In this document: positions 50,243 through 63,600 of the stretch, one piece after another
Layout of the letters: the number at the start of each line of letters is the position of its first letter
Numbering within the stretch: the stretch's first letter is position 1
Assembly (NCBI GenBank): GCA_030141605.1
Contig: JAQGDQ010000003.1
Span: forward strand, 639,501 to 703,500
Length of the DNA stretch: 64,000 nt
Source: Tubiluchus corallicola
Lineage: Eukaryota > Priapulida > Priapulimorpha > Priapulimorphida > Tubiluchidae
Direction of reading: 5' to 3'
The notes under the pieces: generated by a model
The model's database searches: none
The model's input: the letters and a program-made list of their open reading frames with translations, nothing else
Told to the model about the DNA's origin: nothing
Translations under genes and position numbers: made by a program

Positions 50243-51665
50243 CTGCTTTAAAACCGCTAATTTTTGTTTTGAGGTTGTCAAAATCGTTCTCAAATTAAAA
50301 TTTGTTGTTTGTTTGTTATTTTGCGGAGACACTGGAGCCAGCTAAACCAAGACTGTTTCAAAGTAATGAACGGAGAGAGAAAAGTGTAGGTATAAACACA
50401 AATTTATTACTTGTTTGTAATCTTACGTGTTCTATTTAAAAAAAGTCCCATGTTTATTGCACGTAGACCGTGACTAACATGCAGTGTTGCACACACAATT
50501 TTGTGGCCTCTTGTAATGTCTGTATTGTGAATTTGTTGTCTTTATGTAAAATTTCATGAAATTAACTTAATTTAAGTAGGAGTGGTGTGCAAATTTACCC
50601 GAGTGTGCAAGAAAATTCTTAAAGCACAGAAAAACCCTCCACTTGCATAAAGCTTAAAAAATCCGTCTTGAAATTTTATACTATAGTTATACCACTTGCA
50701 TACTCCCTTTTTGAATGCAGGCCTTGCGTCGGCAGTAGCGCTATATTAAACTTGTAAAATTTAAACTGACCGTGATAACCGTTAGTCGCAGCCATTTTAT
50801 TTTAATGGTAGGTCTTTTGAAACATTTTAGATAACATTGTGTGAAGTTAGAAAAAAATAATTAGAGCATTTGTAGCACACATGTTGCTAACTAAGTAAAA
50901 TTTTAAATTGCTCAATCTTGTCAATAAAATTAAAAATATGTAAAATATGTTTTTTGATTAGTGAGTGGTGTACGCTGGAGTGTAAGACAGCGACATTTTA
51001 CCTATTGGCACGAACATTTTAAATTATTATTTCTAGTTACATAAGTCTTGCTAGCAAGTATGTGAAATGCTAAGTAATATAGATCTGCATGGAAAGTTTT
51101 TTGAGGCGTAATTTAACATTGCTTTTTTTCCGTACTTTATGTTGTGCATATATGAAGTCATGTAATGACGTCGGAACAGTATCGCAGGAGATTTAAAACG
51201 AAAGCAAACAAAAATTCCTTTTAACACGAGTGTGATATTTGCATGAAATTACTGTAAAGGAATATAACTTTTTAAGGCGATTTTTCCAAAAACCTATCAG
51301 GTACCCCTTGCCTTGTCCTTTGAGAGTTGTCTTCACAGTGGAGTTATCGGGCTTTCCTTTGAAAAAGAAAAAGTAGACCAATAAATAATAATAATACTGC
51401 AACCATGCATATTTTATTTCATGAAAAACAACGTGGCATAAAATATAAATTTTCTATAGTGCTGGGTGGATGCTTATGTGACCTCTTATCTTTTGCCACC
51501 CTGTCTCTATTTTCATTTGTTAATCAATGATTATATAATGTACCAGTACCTTATTATGTAAGAAACAAGGGACTAATAAATAAAAAAACTACGGTTAACC
51601 AATTTACTGAAATGTCATGGAATTTCAAAACAAACACTGATCATATATGTTTTTTTCCAGTAATT

Positions 51666-54600
51666 ATGTCTAGTACACAGTCGACAAAATTTTCCCATTC
51701 TGATGAGGAAGGAGAAGCAGTTCCTGATGATGAAGTGACCTTTGCAGACATTCCTGTTGAACGTACCTTGGCTGATGAGTTTTCGGGCTTTCCTTTGAAA
51801 ACTTCCTTGTCTCAGGAGAGCCTTTCTGATGGCTGTGACACAAACACTGATCCGGAAGAGGAACGTATGAAGGTCTATCTAAGAGTTCGCCCATTTACAC
51901 AGTATGAACAGAGGAAATCTTTATCACAGGTAGAGAGTTTGTTTATTAATGGCTCCAGATTTTTCCTGTAAAACAATGTAAACTAAATAACATTTACTTG
52001 CTTCTGGTTCTTCTTTGTAAAGGTGTGACAACATTAAGAATTAAGTGCTTCATATATTGTGTGTGCTATGACAAAGCAATTGGCAGAAGAGATTTGTCTG
52101 CCAAATTTCGATGTCTTTTAGCTCGTTATTTAGCATAAGTAACAATGTGATAAATCTTTTTTAAAGATACATTTGTTGGGTTAAAGTGTAAAGTTGAGAA
52201 CAGTGCTGTGGAGTTGGTATATTGAATTCCCGACTGAGACTGTTAGAATTTTAGAAGATCTAATTCCTAAAATTTTAGACACCCCAACTCCAACTGCGAC
52301 TCCTGCCATTAAATAATAGTTTGTAGTTCTCTCAATATTTAGCTATAGTGACATTTCATCACTACCAAACAAAATCATGGTACTTCTCTGAATTTGAGTC
52401 TTAATAGTTATAGCTATGCCACTCTGTGGCATTTTATTAGGTATAAGTATAGTGTTGGGTACAATTGTTTTAAAAGTAACTGGAATCGGAGTTTGTTTAT
52501 CTGACAGTAGGGTAACTCCAGACTCCGACTCCAAAGCGCTAATTTTTAACGACTCTGACTCCTTTAGCAATAAATTTACAATAGAAATATATTGTAGAAT
52601 ATATTCTACAATATAGAAATTTTAATTAGATCTGCTAAATAATGACATTGCAGAGAAATTAGAACTGAAATTAATGGAAATTAATGAGTTAGATAAATTT
52701 GTATATTTATGTAAAGGGACAGAATGGTTGAAAAACATAGAACAAAGTTTTATCAGCTATTAGTACTCGTTCATATTTAAAAAGTTTAAGTTAGAGAAAG
52801 CGATAATTAAGATAAGTAACTCTAATAGTTCGAACCAGTTTACAAAATGCTGTAATGTAATTGTCAGTGACGCAGTCCCTGCCTTTTACAAATATGTGAA
52901 CAGAATTCTAAAATTTCTTGAAAGTGATTCAACCATTAATGTGAGCTGTGGAATTTTGGCTTTTAAATATTACACTGGTGTAGCTGGTGCTAGTCGTGAA
53001 CTCTGAATTGCAGTGCTTAAGAGTGTAGGTGATAAAAGAGTTTTAAACTATATATGAAAATTCACTCATCTGGCTAAGCTGAATCAAATTTACATGCTGG
53101 TGTTTTATAAGCTATTAAGTTTATTGTTAAATTCCTGAAGACAGACAAGGTTGGCTAATATGAGTGTACTATATGTCTATGTCTATGTACATATGTTTCT
53201 GGAATCGCATAAAAATAAGCGAACGGCTAATGTACATTTTTGGTATCAGTCCAGTAGACCTGTGTTAATTAAAGCATTTGAAAGAATTCATTAATATTTA
53301 GATTGCATTTGAAATTAATTCATAAATATTAAGACATACGAAAATAAATCAAACACAGCAGAGTTTGATTTTTGTGTTGTTGTCGATGTTAGGTATAAAA
53401 AACCAGGCGATAAAATATCCTGTTCTTCTTCCTTTTTCTAAATCGATATTTTATCCAAAGCATTTTGCTACATTACTCATTTTCATTGCAGTCAGTAATT
53501 GAAATAATGAATGAAAATGTGCTTCAAGTGCAAGCTCCGAAAGACTCGGTCACTTACAAAAACAACCAGTCAACAACGGGAAGAACCCAGTACAAATTCA
53601 GCTTTTCCAGAATTTTTGGTCCTACGTGTTCGCAAAAAGAATTTTTTGATGAAACAATGCTGGGAGTTGTTGGCGCGGCCGTGCAAGGATCAAACCACCT
53701 TGTTTTTACATATGGCGTGACAAATGCTGGCAAAACATACACCATTCAAGGTAAGTGACAAATGCTGGGAAAACGTATACCATGCAAGTTAGGTATATTT
53801 GAGCAGAGTTGTAAAATGTTCCTGTGGCTCGATGGACGTTTGCCTTTGTGAAAAGTAATGTGTTTTTACTGACGTGCACCATGACCTGAGTTACTGATAC
53901 AGAGACATGATTTCGCAGCTGACCAGACATTTACTATTCTAAAGTCACACTAATTTGACTTCTTTTCCCTGTTATTACTAAGTATTGCCAATGTTTTCAC
54001 TGACTCTTCAAGGAGTACTTATTTTGCCGCCATTCCACACCAATTAAATTCTTTTATTTTTGCCAATGATAGGTAGATACTTTTCTTTCTGATAGTACAC
54101 CACAAGTAGTTGATTTGACTAAACGTTTATAAAATCAATATACAGTTTTGGTTACCTTTCAAAATATAGGCTAGATCAAGTTGATTTCAGGTAAGTTTGT
54201 TAGTTCATTTTCTTGTCTTAATTAGTCATTGTAATGTTCTTCTAGTTCAGGTTTTTGTACAGCTTCTTTATGCATGTTGTGTCTTGTATTTTAAGCACAC
54301 TGTATATCTTTATTTCATATATAGTTTTACCTGCAAGTTTTATTATTGTACCTCACTGTTCAGCTGATGAAGTCCACGAGGAACAAAAGCTTCTGAATGA
54401 AAAAATAAAGAATTTTGAAGATATTAAGGGATATTGTAACTTCGTTTTCTCGCTAATCTCAGACGTTTACTGTTGTGAACCTCAGAAGAGCTCTATCTTA
54501 TTTGGGCTTTTAATAATGCTCATCGATTATTTGTTTAAATATTTGCAGGAAATGCCAAAGAAGCGGGTATATTACCTCGCTCTTTGGAGGTTATCTTCAA

Positions 54601-57600
54601 TAGTACCCGTGAAAGGCTGTACGATGGCTTAGATTTGAAACCAAAGTATTACAAGAATGTTGTGAGATTAGATAGCATCGACGAGGAACAAGAAAGATTG
54701 TTCAAGGAAAACGTCATGAAATTAGCAAGTGAAGAGGTAGATTGTTTTTGAAGTGTGAAATTATTAATTGTTATTTTTTAAAAAATGCAAGATACTGAAA
54801 AGCATGAGCAGAACTCTGCAAAAGTGCTTCAATAGTCAGTACTGTCCATGGACTCCATGTGTGTGTTAACATAAAAGTAGTTAAGACCTAACCTTTTGCT
54901 AGGGATACAACAACACAACTAGTAAAGCACGAGCTGACCAAATCCTTATCACATTATGATAGCATTCTTTAGTAGCGTTCTTACCAAACATTACATGATA
55001 ATCCTTTCAATATTCGGAATAGGAAACAACCACTGACAAATTGAGACTGGCAGTTGAGCAGGACTAGATGGGAAAACAGAATACGTCAATTTTGTGATTA
55101 TAATGCCGTTCAATTTCTTAACCATGCGGGGTTACGATGTCCCGAAACTAAATGTACTGACTATATTCAAGATATCAAATTGTATTTTATGTAATGATGG
55201 TTCTTACTTATCACTGGACATATTGTTTTATATGTTGTGTATGTGTTGAACTATAGGTTGTATAAGATGTTGAATTTCTCATTAAGATATATATATATAT
55301 ATATATATATAATAGTACAGAACAATTTAGTACATCAAAATATTGTTCAAGCAATACCAAATCTGTCGTACTCCCAAAATTGGTGCAGAGACCTAATATG
55401 TCTTACACAGCCTGCAATCTTGAAGGGTGTGATTGGAGCAGTGATCTGAAAACTCTGGGATTAATTTTTTTCGATTGAGTTGAATGGCTTACAAATTCAC
55501 TTAATTCATCCCTGCCAAACACAATAGAACTATTGTGAAAGACAGAGTGGTCTCTAAGATAATAAAAACGTGCTATTGATTAGTATTCAACAGGTAAGCT
55601 TTTCAGACATCGGTGAGATGTTTTGGGGGATCTTCAGTTCTTGAGTTCTTCGAGTAAGTGCTCCTTCATACCCCTTAAGAATGCAGGCTGTGTGAGACTT
55701 ATGAGGCTTGCCACACTAAATTTTGAAGGCATGGTAGATTGACATTTGGTTAAACAATATTTTGATGTAATGAACTAATCTGTAATTAATGTTACTCATT
55801 ATTTTTGTACCCCTAGCAAAACGTTACATACCACTCTTTTGTATGTAATTTGCCTTTATGAGTCAAAAATGTAGCTTTTAAAACATTTAGATTAAGATTA
55901 CATAAAATTTTGATATGGCCGTAAAAATACATGAATAACCAGTGATTTTTTGTATTACTCGTGTCGTTTTGCTTACTTAGAGTACATTTGTTAACAAACA
56001 TTTACTAAGAATTCATGTTACATTTACGCTTATTCCACTTAGTAGTAGAATCTATTGTTGTAGGCTATGGAAGTATCATCACTGTCTAGCAGTGTGGAAC
56101 GTGCAAGCCAGGATAGTTCTTCTATAACGGAGCGGTCTTCTACTGCCAGTCAAAACACAATTGAAGGCGTTAGTCAAATAGGTTTGTTTCACGCTTTACT
56201 CATGCGGTATTTGATGTTAACTCATTTAACGTGCATGCAGTTAATGACTTAGTGTGCAGGTTTATTTACTAAATCAACCATTTGGCTTTTAAAAAGTCTT
56301 GCCTGTTTAGAGGTTGATATACATGTTTGTTAAGCAACTTCATGTGCCATAGAGCAGCCACAGTCTGTAATAATGTTAAAAACATTTACTGGGTCATTAT
56401 TGCAAATACCTTGCCAGTTAATGCGGTAAGTCACACTTCTCTCGTATCGTTTTGGAATGTTCTGAACAACGACAATTAAAGCTGGCACATTGAAAGCAAA
56501 AATAGCCCTTCAGGAGCCACACAATTTGAAATGAGTAGCCTGCATCTGTGTGCATTTTGTGTAAAATATTTCTGTGCTGAATGGATTCATTCTTTGGCCT
56601 TTTTCTTGTCTGAATTTCGAATTAAATGCGTATTTTGAAATGTTTTCATACTTGGCATATTTCCTACAGATGAAACACAAGATATTTCAGGCGGAGTGGA
56701 AGCTCAGGAAAGCCTCTTATATTCTATTTGGGTTTCCTTTGTGGAAGTGTATAACGAGTATGTCTACGATTTGCTTGTGCCAATGTCTGCGGGACAGAGG
56801 AAGCGTCAAACACTGAAGCTAGCAGAAGACAATAGCGGAAATACTTACTTAAAAGGTTTGTTTGTTTTACTGTTGTGCAACTTTGTTTGTGCTTGTACAT
56901 GAATAGCAGCCATTTTTTATTGATAAAATCTTGCTATCAGTTGTGAAGATATGGCTATTTATTTTGAGAATGTTCAATTTTTTATTTTGGAGTCCTACTT
57001 ATAAAGCTTCTAATTGAGATTTTGGTTGTTTGTACTGGACTTACATTACTGTACTTTCATTGAATGGCTAATTGGAAGCCTTGACTCAAACATGATGTTT
57101 TTATTGTATGCTAGCACTTGAGTAGAAATTAACTGGACGTTTCAGCAAAAAATATTTATCCATAAACACAAAGCTTGAAGGTGCAATTAGCAACCGTAAG
57201 AAAAGGTTTCGATATTTCACAAATACAAAATAACGAAAAATGGAACACCACCAATGTTTTGTATTTCTGAGTTGTCTAAAGCCTTCCCTTATTAGTGCTA
57301 ATTGTATCATTTCAGTTTTATGTCGACTAAAATATTTTATTTTTCTGTTGCAGCTGACGTGAAGACAATGCTTAAACGTCCAAGTTGATTTATATTCGAG
57401 TGCTAGAATACAATTGTTAAAAGTGACATTTTAGTAGCTGTTGTAGCTGCTACATTTATCTTAAAGTTAAAATTTCCAAGTGAGATCTTTTCAGAAATTA
57501 TTATTTTTATTTATTGTCATACTAATGTAAAAAATACTAAAAGCTTTATATATGCATTTGTATTTTATTTGCCAGGTTTGAAGGAGATCAATGTAATGTC

Positions 57601-60600
57601 ATCAGATGAGGCTTACAAGGTTCTTGCTGTTGGTAGGAAGAACCTGCAGATGGCTACGTCTAGTCTCAACCACTGCTCTAGCCGAAGGTTGAATTTATTT
57701 CCATAATCTTTTAACTTTTTTGCTGTAATTCAAATTGTTTTATCACCTTGCAGTGAGTTCTGTACCTGTGCTGTTTCAGTTAAATATTTGTGGTCATACT
57801 GATGTGCTAATCATTAGTGTCAGATGCAGTGCACAACTCAATAATATACAGTTTAAAAATACCAACCTTAGTTTCTATGTCTGATGTTGTACTGAACACT
57901 TAATGCACATAACAAGCTGTTTCAAAATGGTAACGTTATTTTCTATAGCTGGTGTTGCACTGAACACTAAATGCACATTATAGGCTGTTTCAGAATGGTA
58001 ACATTATTTCCTATGGTTGCACTGAACACTTAATGCACATCATAAGCTGTTTTAAAATGATGACATTTGGGATTTTCAGTAATGAGGTACTTTGTAATCT
58101 TGTCCATATCAGGATTGCATGTTGCACTGAACGGTTAATGCACATATATACGTTTCAAACTAGTAATATTTTTTTATGGCTGACTTTGCTTAGAACACTC
58201 GTCGTACAACATATAGCACACAGATTTTTCACACAAAATTCATTGGCAGCTGATTGTGTTCTTCACACAGATTGGGCTCTGTGAAAAACTTTCTGTGCTT
58301 GAATAGCAATTTTTTTCATTTATATTGCCTATTTTAAGTTAAATGTTGACTGATTTTTGTTAATGTAAATGTTTGTGTTCATTTATTTGTTGTTTTGTTT
58401 TTTGTTGTTTATTCATTTGCTCATTTTTTCATTCATGAGATTATTCATTTTTTTACTCATTTGTTCACTTATTTATTATTTATTCAATCATCGTGATTTC
58501 ACATTATCTCTTATTCTTTTCTTTCTATACTGTTTTTTCTTTAATATTTTTCTTTCTTTCTTTCTTTATTCATAAAAGTCTAATACTCATTCATTTTTCT
58601 AAATTATATAGATAGATTCCAAGTAGCTGGGTGAATTTGAAGTGTCGTCGATGCAACTTGGCTTATGTGATGTGTGTGGTGTATTCAGTGTGATACCAAC
58701 CTTTTTCCTGCTAATATATTTTTACTGTGTCAGTTACAGTGTTTATTTATTGAATTTTTGAAATGGTTTGACCGATATTGTTTGAAATGTGGTGCTTGTG
58801 GTTACAAATGTGATCGTTGCTTAAATAAATGAAGTTCTGTTGTAATTTCAGCCACTGCATCTTTTCGGTGAAAATTCTGCGAGTTGTTAACAAGAATGAA
58901 CCTCACATGTGCCGCGTGAACAGGTAAGTAATACGCTCCATTCTTTTTGTCTGTCATTCAGATGTCACATTTAGGTTTGCCTTGTGCATATTCATATTAT
59001 ACATTTTTCTCACTATGGTGAGTGGGTATTATGATTATGCTACTTGCATTTGTTTTGGTATGTGCTTGTTGTTAAAGTGCTAGTTTGCTATTATAAATGT
59101 GACAGACTCAAATTTGAATAGTTGAAACTTTTTTGAATATCTGAATTTGGTTGTCATTGCGTTATTTTCTGATTACAGATTATCCTTTTGTGACTTGGCT
59201 GGCTCTGAACGAGCGGCTGTGACAATTAATAGCAATGATAGACTTCGGGAGGCTTGTAATATCAACACTTCTTTGATGACTCTTGCTAGATGCATCCATA
59301 CGCTGCGATACAACCAAAGTCACAAGTCAGCTTTTACGAAATTTTATTTTTTATTGCATTAAATGCTATGTCCTCATTCTAAAATATTGAGTTATATTAT
59401 TTTTCTGAAGAATGCTGAAGCAATTGCCATTAGTGCATTATTAACTTTGACTATTCAATTTCTGCCATTATGAGTTGTGACCATGTGTCATAGTATTCTA
59501 AGTTTTGCCTTGTGAAATAGTTAGTGTGGCATTGTCATCTTATGTTCATTGACAAAATTCAGGATTTTTTATGACGTATTTATGACGAATTGTGACAAAC
59601 AGTAGAAGTTTGGGTAACAAATTTACTGTTATCAGTGAGTTTACAACCACTGCTTTAAGGACGTTGAAGCAGCGACCTTTGATAATTCAAGTGATGGTAT
59701 AGAATTGACATTCGCAATGTTAGGAATTTCGGAGCATTTTGGTGCCAGTTTTTATTGTCACTTCAGCCAATAAAGTTCGCATGTGAATCAGCACACTTCT
59801 GCTTGTTTGTTTTGAGGTCGTTTTTAAATTTTTCAATATCATTTTTCTAGAGACAATCCTCGTGTTGTGCCATACCGTAACAGCAAGATTACAAGAATGT
59901 TTCAATCTTTCTTTTGTGGCAAAGGCAAGGCCTGCATGGTTGTAAATATTAGTCCTTGTGCATTGTACTTCGATGAGACGATACAAACATTAAAATTTTC
60001 AGCTATTGCAAAACAGGTGTGTGTACTTTCATTTACTCTATACGCATTATCTAACACTGAAATTAAATTTGAAAAAATTTTAAACTTTTCTGATACTGAT
60101 TGATTTAGCTTTTCAACAATGTTGGTTTTGTTTTTGTGTGTGTGTGCACTTTAGGTTACGGTTATTTCGGTGAGGGAGCCTGAACCAGTGATGCAGAAGA
60201 CCATTCATATTCCCAGCAAAGTGTCACTCATGTTGCAAGATTCTACTAGGGATCGTACAACAATGGAATGGGCAGGTGCAGAAACAATTGAAACTATTGT
60301 GGAAGAGGCGGATGCAGAAAATAATTCTGCAGAAGTTAAGGTAATATATGTTATTTTCTGGACAATCTAGATAGTAGTAAGATCTGAATTTGTCTCTGAC
60401 CTTGTTTCATACCAACTTAATTTCATTAGACTTTTATTTCATTTTCTTGTCACACAGTTTCTGCTTGGACTAAACTAATTTTTTGAAATTTTTTATATTT
60501 CTATTTCAGTAAGTATTTGCAAATTGCACTAAGTATTTATAAGTATGTTTTATAGTCATATCGTACATAAATTTCATTCACTCTGCTATTTCATTGCAAA

Positions 60601-63600
60601 ATTCTATTCTTTTTTCCTTGACATACCTCAAAGATTTTTCCTATTTTTTTTCTAAATCACTTTCCCAAAGCAGCATAACTCTGACAAGCTCTGCTTTTTG
60701 AATGTCCTGCAACAAATTTGTGCTTAGACGTTAGTGCGTAGCACACATCATTTCCAATTTCTTATAATAATTAATGATGCATCTGATGAGGTATTTGTTT
60801 CTTGCTTGTGTATTGTGTAGTATATTCTACTTAATTCTACTAGATCTAGTAATTTTATTAATAGATAAATAATATCGGAAATCAGCAAAGAACGATTTTT
60901 TTAGTATAACCTTTTTTCATTACAGTCATTTAAGAAAGTCAAGACACCTAGTAATAATTGTTTTATGTTTAGCGCTTGCAACTGCTGATCGAGGAGCTTA
61001 CACAAAACTTAATCGAAGAAAAACGCAAGGTTCTGACTATTGAATCAAAAGTACGAAAGGAGTTATGTGACGAATTTGCCGTTCAGCTTACCGAAATAGA
61101 AAATCAAACTACGGAGCGCATTTTAGAAGAACGAGAAATGGCTCAAGAATATGCTGATAGTCGGTGCGTTTTAAACTGTGGCTTATTCTGATGGCTTTAT
61201 GCATTAAGAGAGTGTATCAATTGCAAACAGCGCATATTGTCTAAAACAACAGTTTTCGTAGGGGCAAAGTAATGGAAAAAATAGCCCTACTCTAAAAGAA
61301 ATTGCAAAAAACGTTTTTTGGTGATTTCTTGTGGTATTTGGTCCAGACAGTAACATATCCAAATTAGGAGGAAATTTGGGCGAAAGTCTACCAGAATGCT
61401 GAAAAATGCTCATTTTGCTTCAGAAGCATGAAATTTTCCACAGTGTTCATTATGTGCTTAACGCATTACATAATACTGTACGTGCAATATTCATTTGTGA
61501 AACCATACCATTATTCATACATAACCTTGCTATGTTGTGACAGTACATGCATGTTAGTTGACAAAACAGGTAGACTTTGTTCATAATTCCCAAATGATAG
61601 GGCCCCTATGAGCTGACAAAAGCCATCTTGTCAGCCATCTCGAATGCTATCCCCATGTTGGATAATTTTTGAAAAAACGTTTTCTTGCAATTTTTCAAAG
61701 GTAAGTCAGCAAACTGACTCTACTATTTGTACAGACAGTATAGGTCTAATAAGTGCAATAGAATTGGGTAGGTTGGTAAAAAATCAATGTTTGATAATAA
61801 ACACTACTGCTAATTCCGGAACACAAAGTAAAAATTTTTTTTTGTTTATGTGCACATTTTAACTGCACTGTTAATGGCTAATGTTTAGCTTCAACGCATG
61901 CGCAAAGTAAACAAACTTTTGCCACTTTCTTCAGTTTTGTAGCTGTATGTATAAAAAGATGAACTCTTTCAAATTCAAAAACATTATTTTTAATACAGTA
62001 GTCGCCGCTTAATAGACTCACTTTGGGACCGACGTGTTTTGACCCAATTAACAGATGGGTGTAGTATTACTGCTATAGAAGTATGAGTCATCAGCTTACT
62101 ATGCACTGCAAAGGCTTTTAATCAATTGTAGAAACTAACTAATCCCTAAATTCCTTTGTGCAGTTAAAAATTAGAAGAAAAAAAATTGTAAACCACACTT
62201 TTAACACTGACTCCACTTCACAGTCTTTTCCTGTGCGTCGGCTCTTAGATGCTAGATTCTCATTTTGGCTTGCTGACTACTCAATTTCAGATCGTTTTTT
62301 CAATTTTCTGCCGAAAGTACTTTGGGAATTTTCAGCTGCGCTGCTGTAAACCTCTGCCCTTTCTTTGGAAGTTTATTATACTCCTCTAAAATTTTCAGTT
62401 TCTCCTTAACTGTTAGATCTTTATGCTTATGCTCCATTTTTCAAACTTCTCAACTCTGTGCCCTTATTTGCTGTATGATGTTTACTCTTGTAAGTCACAA
62501 GGAATACTGGCTGATTACTGTACCTGCCTTTTTGACTATAAATTCATTAAGCCTGAAAGGGTGATTTGCAACTAGCGCATCAAAAGGAGACCGCTAGGCA
62601 AGTGATTAAATGTTTAGCTTCCAGAAATTCTTTGGGTAACGAGGTTAATTGCAGTAGGCTAGCGAGTAACAGATTCAGAGCAAAATCGTTAGGCTACCGT
62701 ATTAACGCATGATAAACGTACTTGTTTACAAACAAAACGGTACTTAACATGATTGTTTCTACTCATATAATGCACAAAAGGGAAGTAAAGATAACATAAA
62801 AGTAGGAAAGGCTGTTTGGGCACATACAAATGTCTTATTTTAAGTACGTGAAGGAAAAATATTGAGTCAATTAAGCGAAGTTATTTGAGTCAATTACCGA
62901 TAGTTTTTATTTATATTTGAATAGAAGCGGCCCGTGCCAGGCGTTTTGAGTCAGTTAAGTGATTGAGTCTATTAAGCATCGACTACTGTACAGTTCATGC
63001 AAATGTGGCACATGTTTTGCACGACACCTTTCAAATATTTCTAATTTTCTATAGAATACGTTGATGGGGCTTAAACTTTTCTAACGTATTAAATGTGCTA
63101 TAGTTAATTTTTTTGTAAACCCGAGATACCTGAGATTATATTTTGTATTCAAAAATGTTTAGTAGATGTGTTGTTGTTGTATTAAAAAAGTACAAACCAC
63201 AATCTAAAAAAGTTATTTTCATGTACCTATTATAATGTCGCAATGCGTGTCAATTTTTGTACTTGAAGAATTGAGCTACTTCAGAAATCGTTAAAGAAGT
63301 CGCGCAAGAGAGCTAGAATTACGGAAGAAAGGGAAGACGAACTTATTTCGAAGGCTCTGTTGGATATGGAAACAGCAAGACTGAAGGTTTGTAACTCTTT
63401 TTAAATAATCTTCAACACTCTGGGTTATTTTCTAACTTATTTCTGGCCTTTCAATCTTCTTAAAATTGAGTTATCTGATAATTGACTGTTTTTCATATCA
63501 GTTCACTTACCAGTTTAATAGTATGAATTCTTATTGTGTTCTTGATAGAAGCATCAGATCTAGCTTTTTTTATCTCGTTTCTTCGTTTCTTGATTGTGCA

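Larger units (their letters stand above)
42403..50329. other. Repeat-rich intergenic region between PBDC1 and the kinesin gene
   Basis: The two genes diverge here. No further exon was recognised, although the missing first PBDC1 exon should be here. It holds tandem repeats at 43.85-44.02 and 44.62-44.83 kb, the hAT-type element and the LINE end. A short inverted repeat (gtaaggagca/tgctccttac) lies near 42695 and 42752. A weak direct repeat (caaagcaagtta.gtgttttt) occurs at about 48997 and 49478. The rest is AT-rich unique sequence. Confidence 0.6.

Noticed and set aside
51612-51665. Upstream in-frame ATG of the kinesin gene
   Set aside because: The 54 bases before 51666 contain a pyrimidine tract and acceptor AG (tgtttttttccag), so they are most likely intronic.
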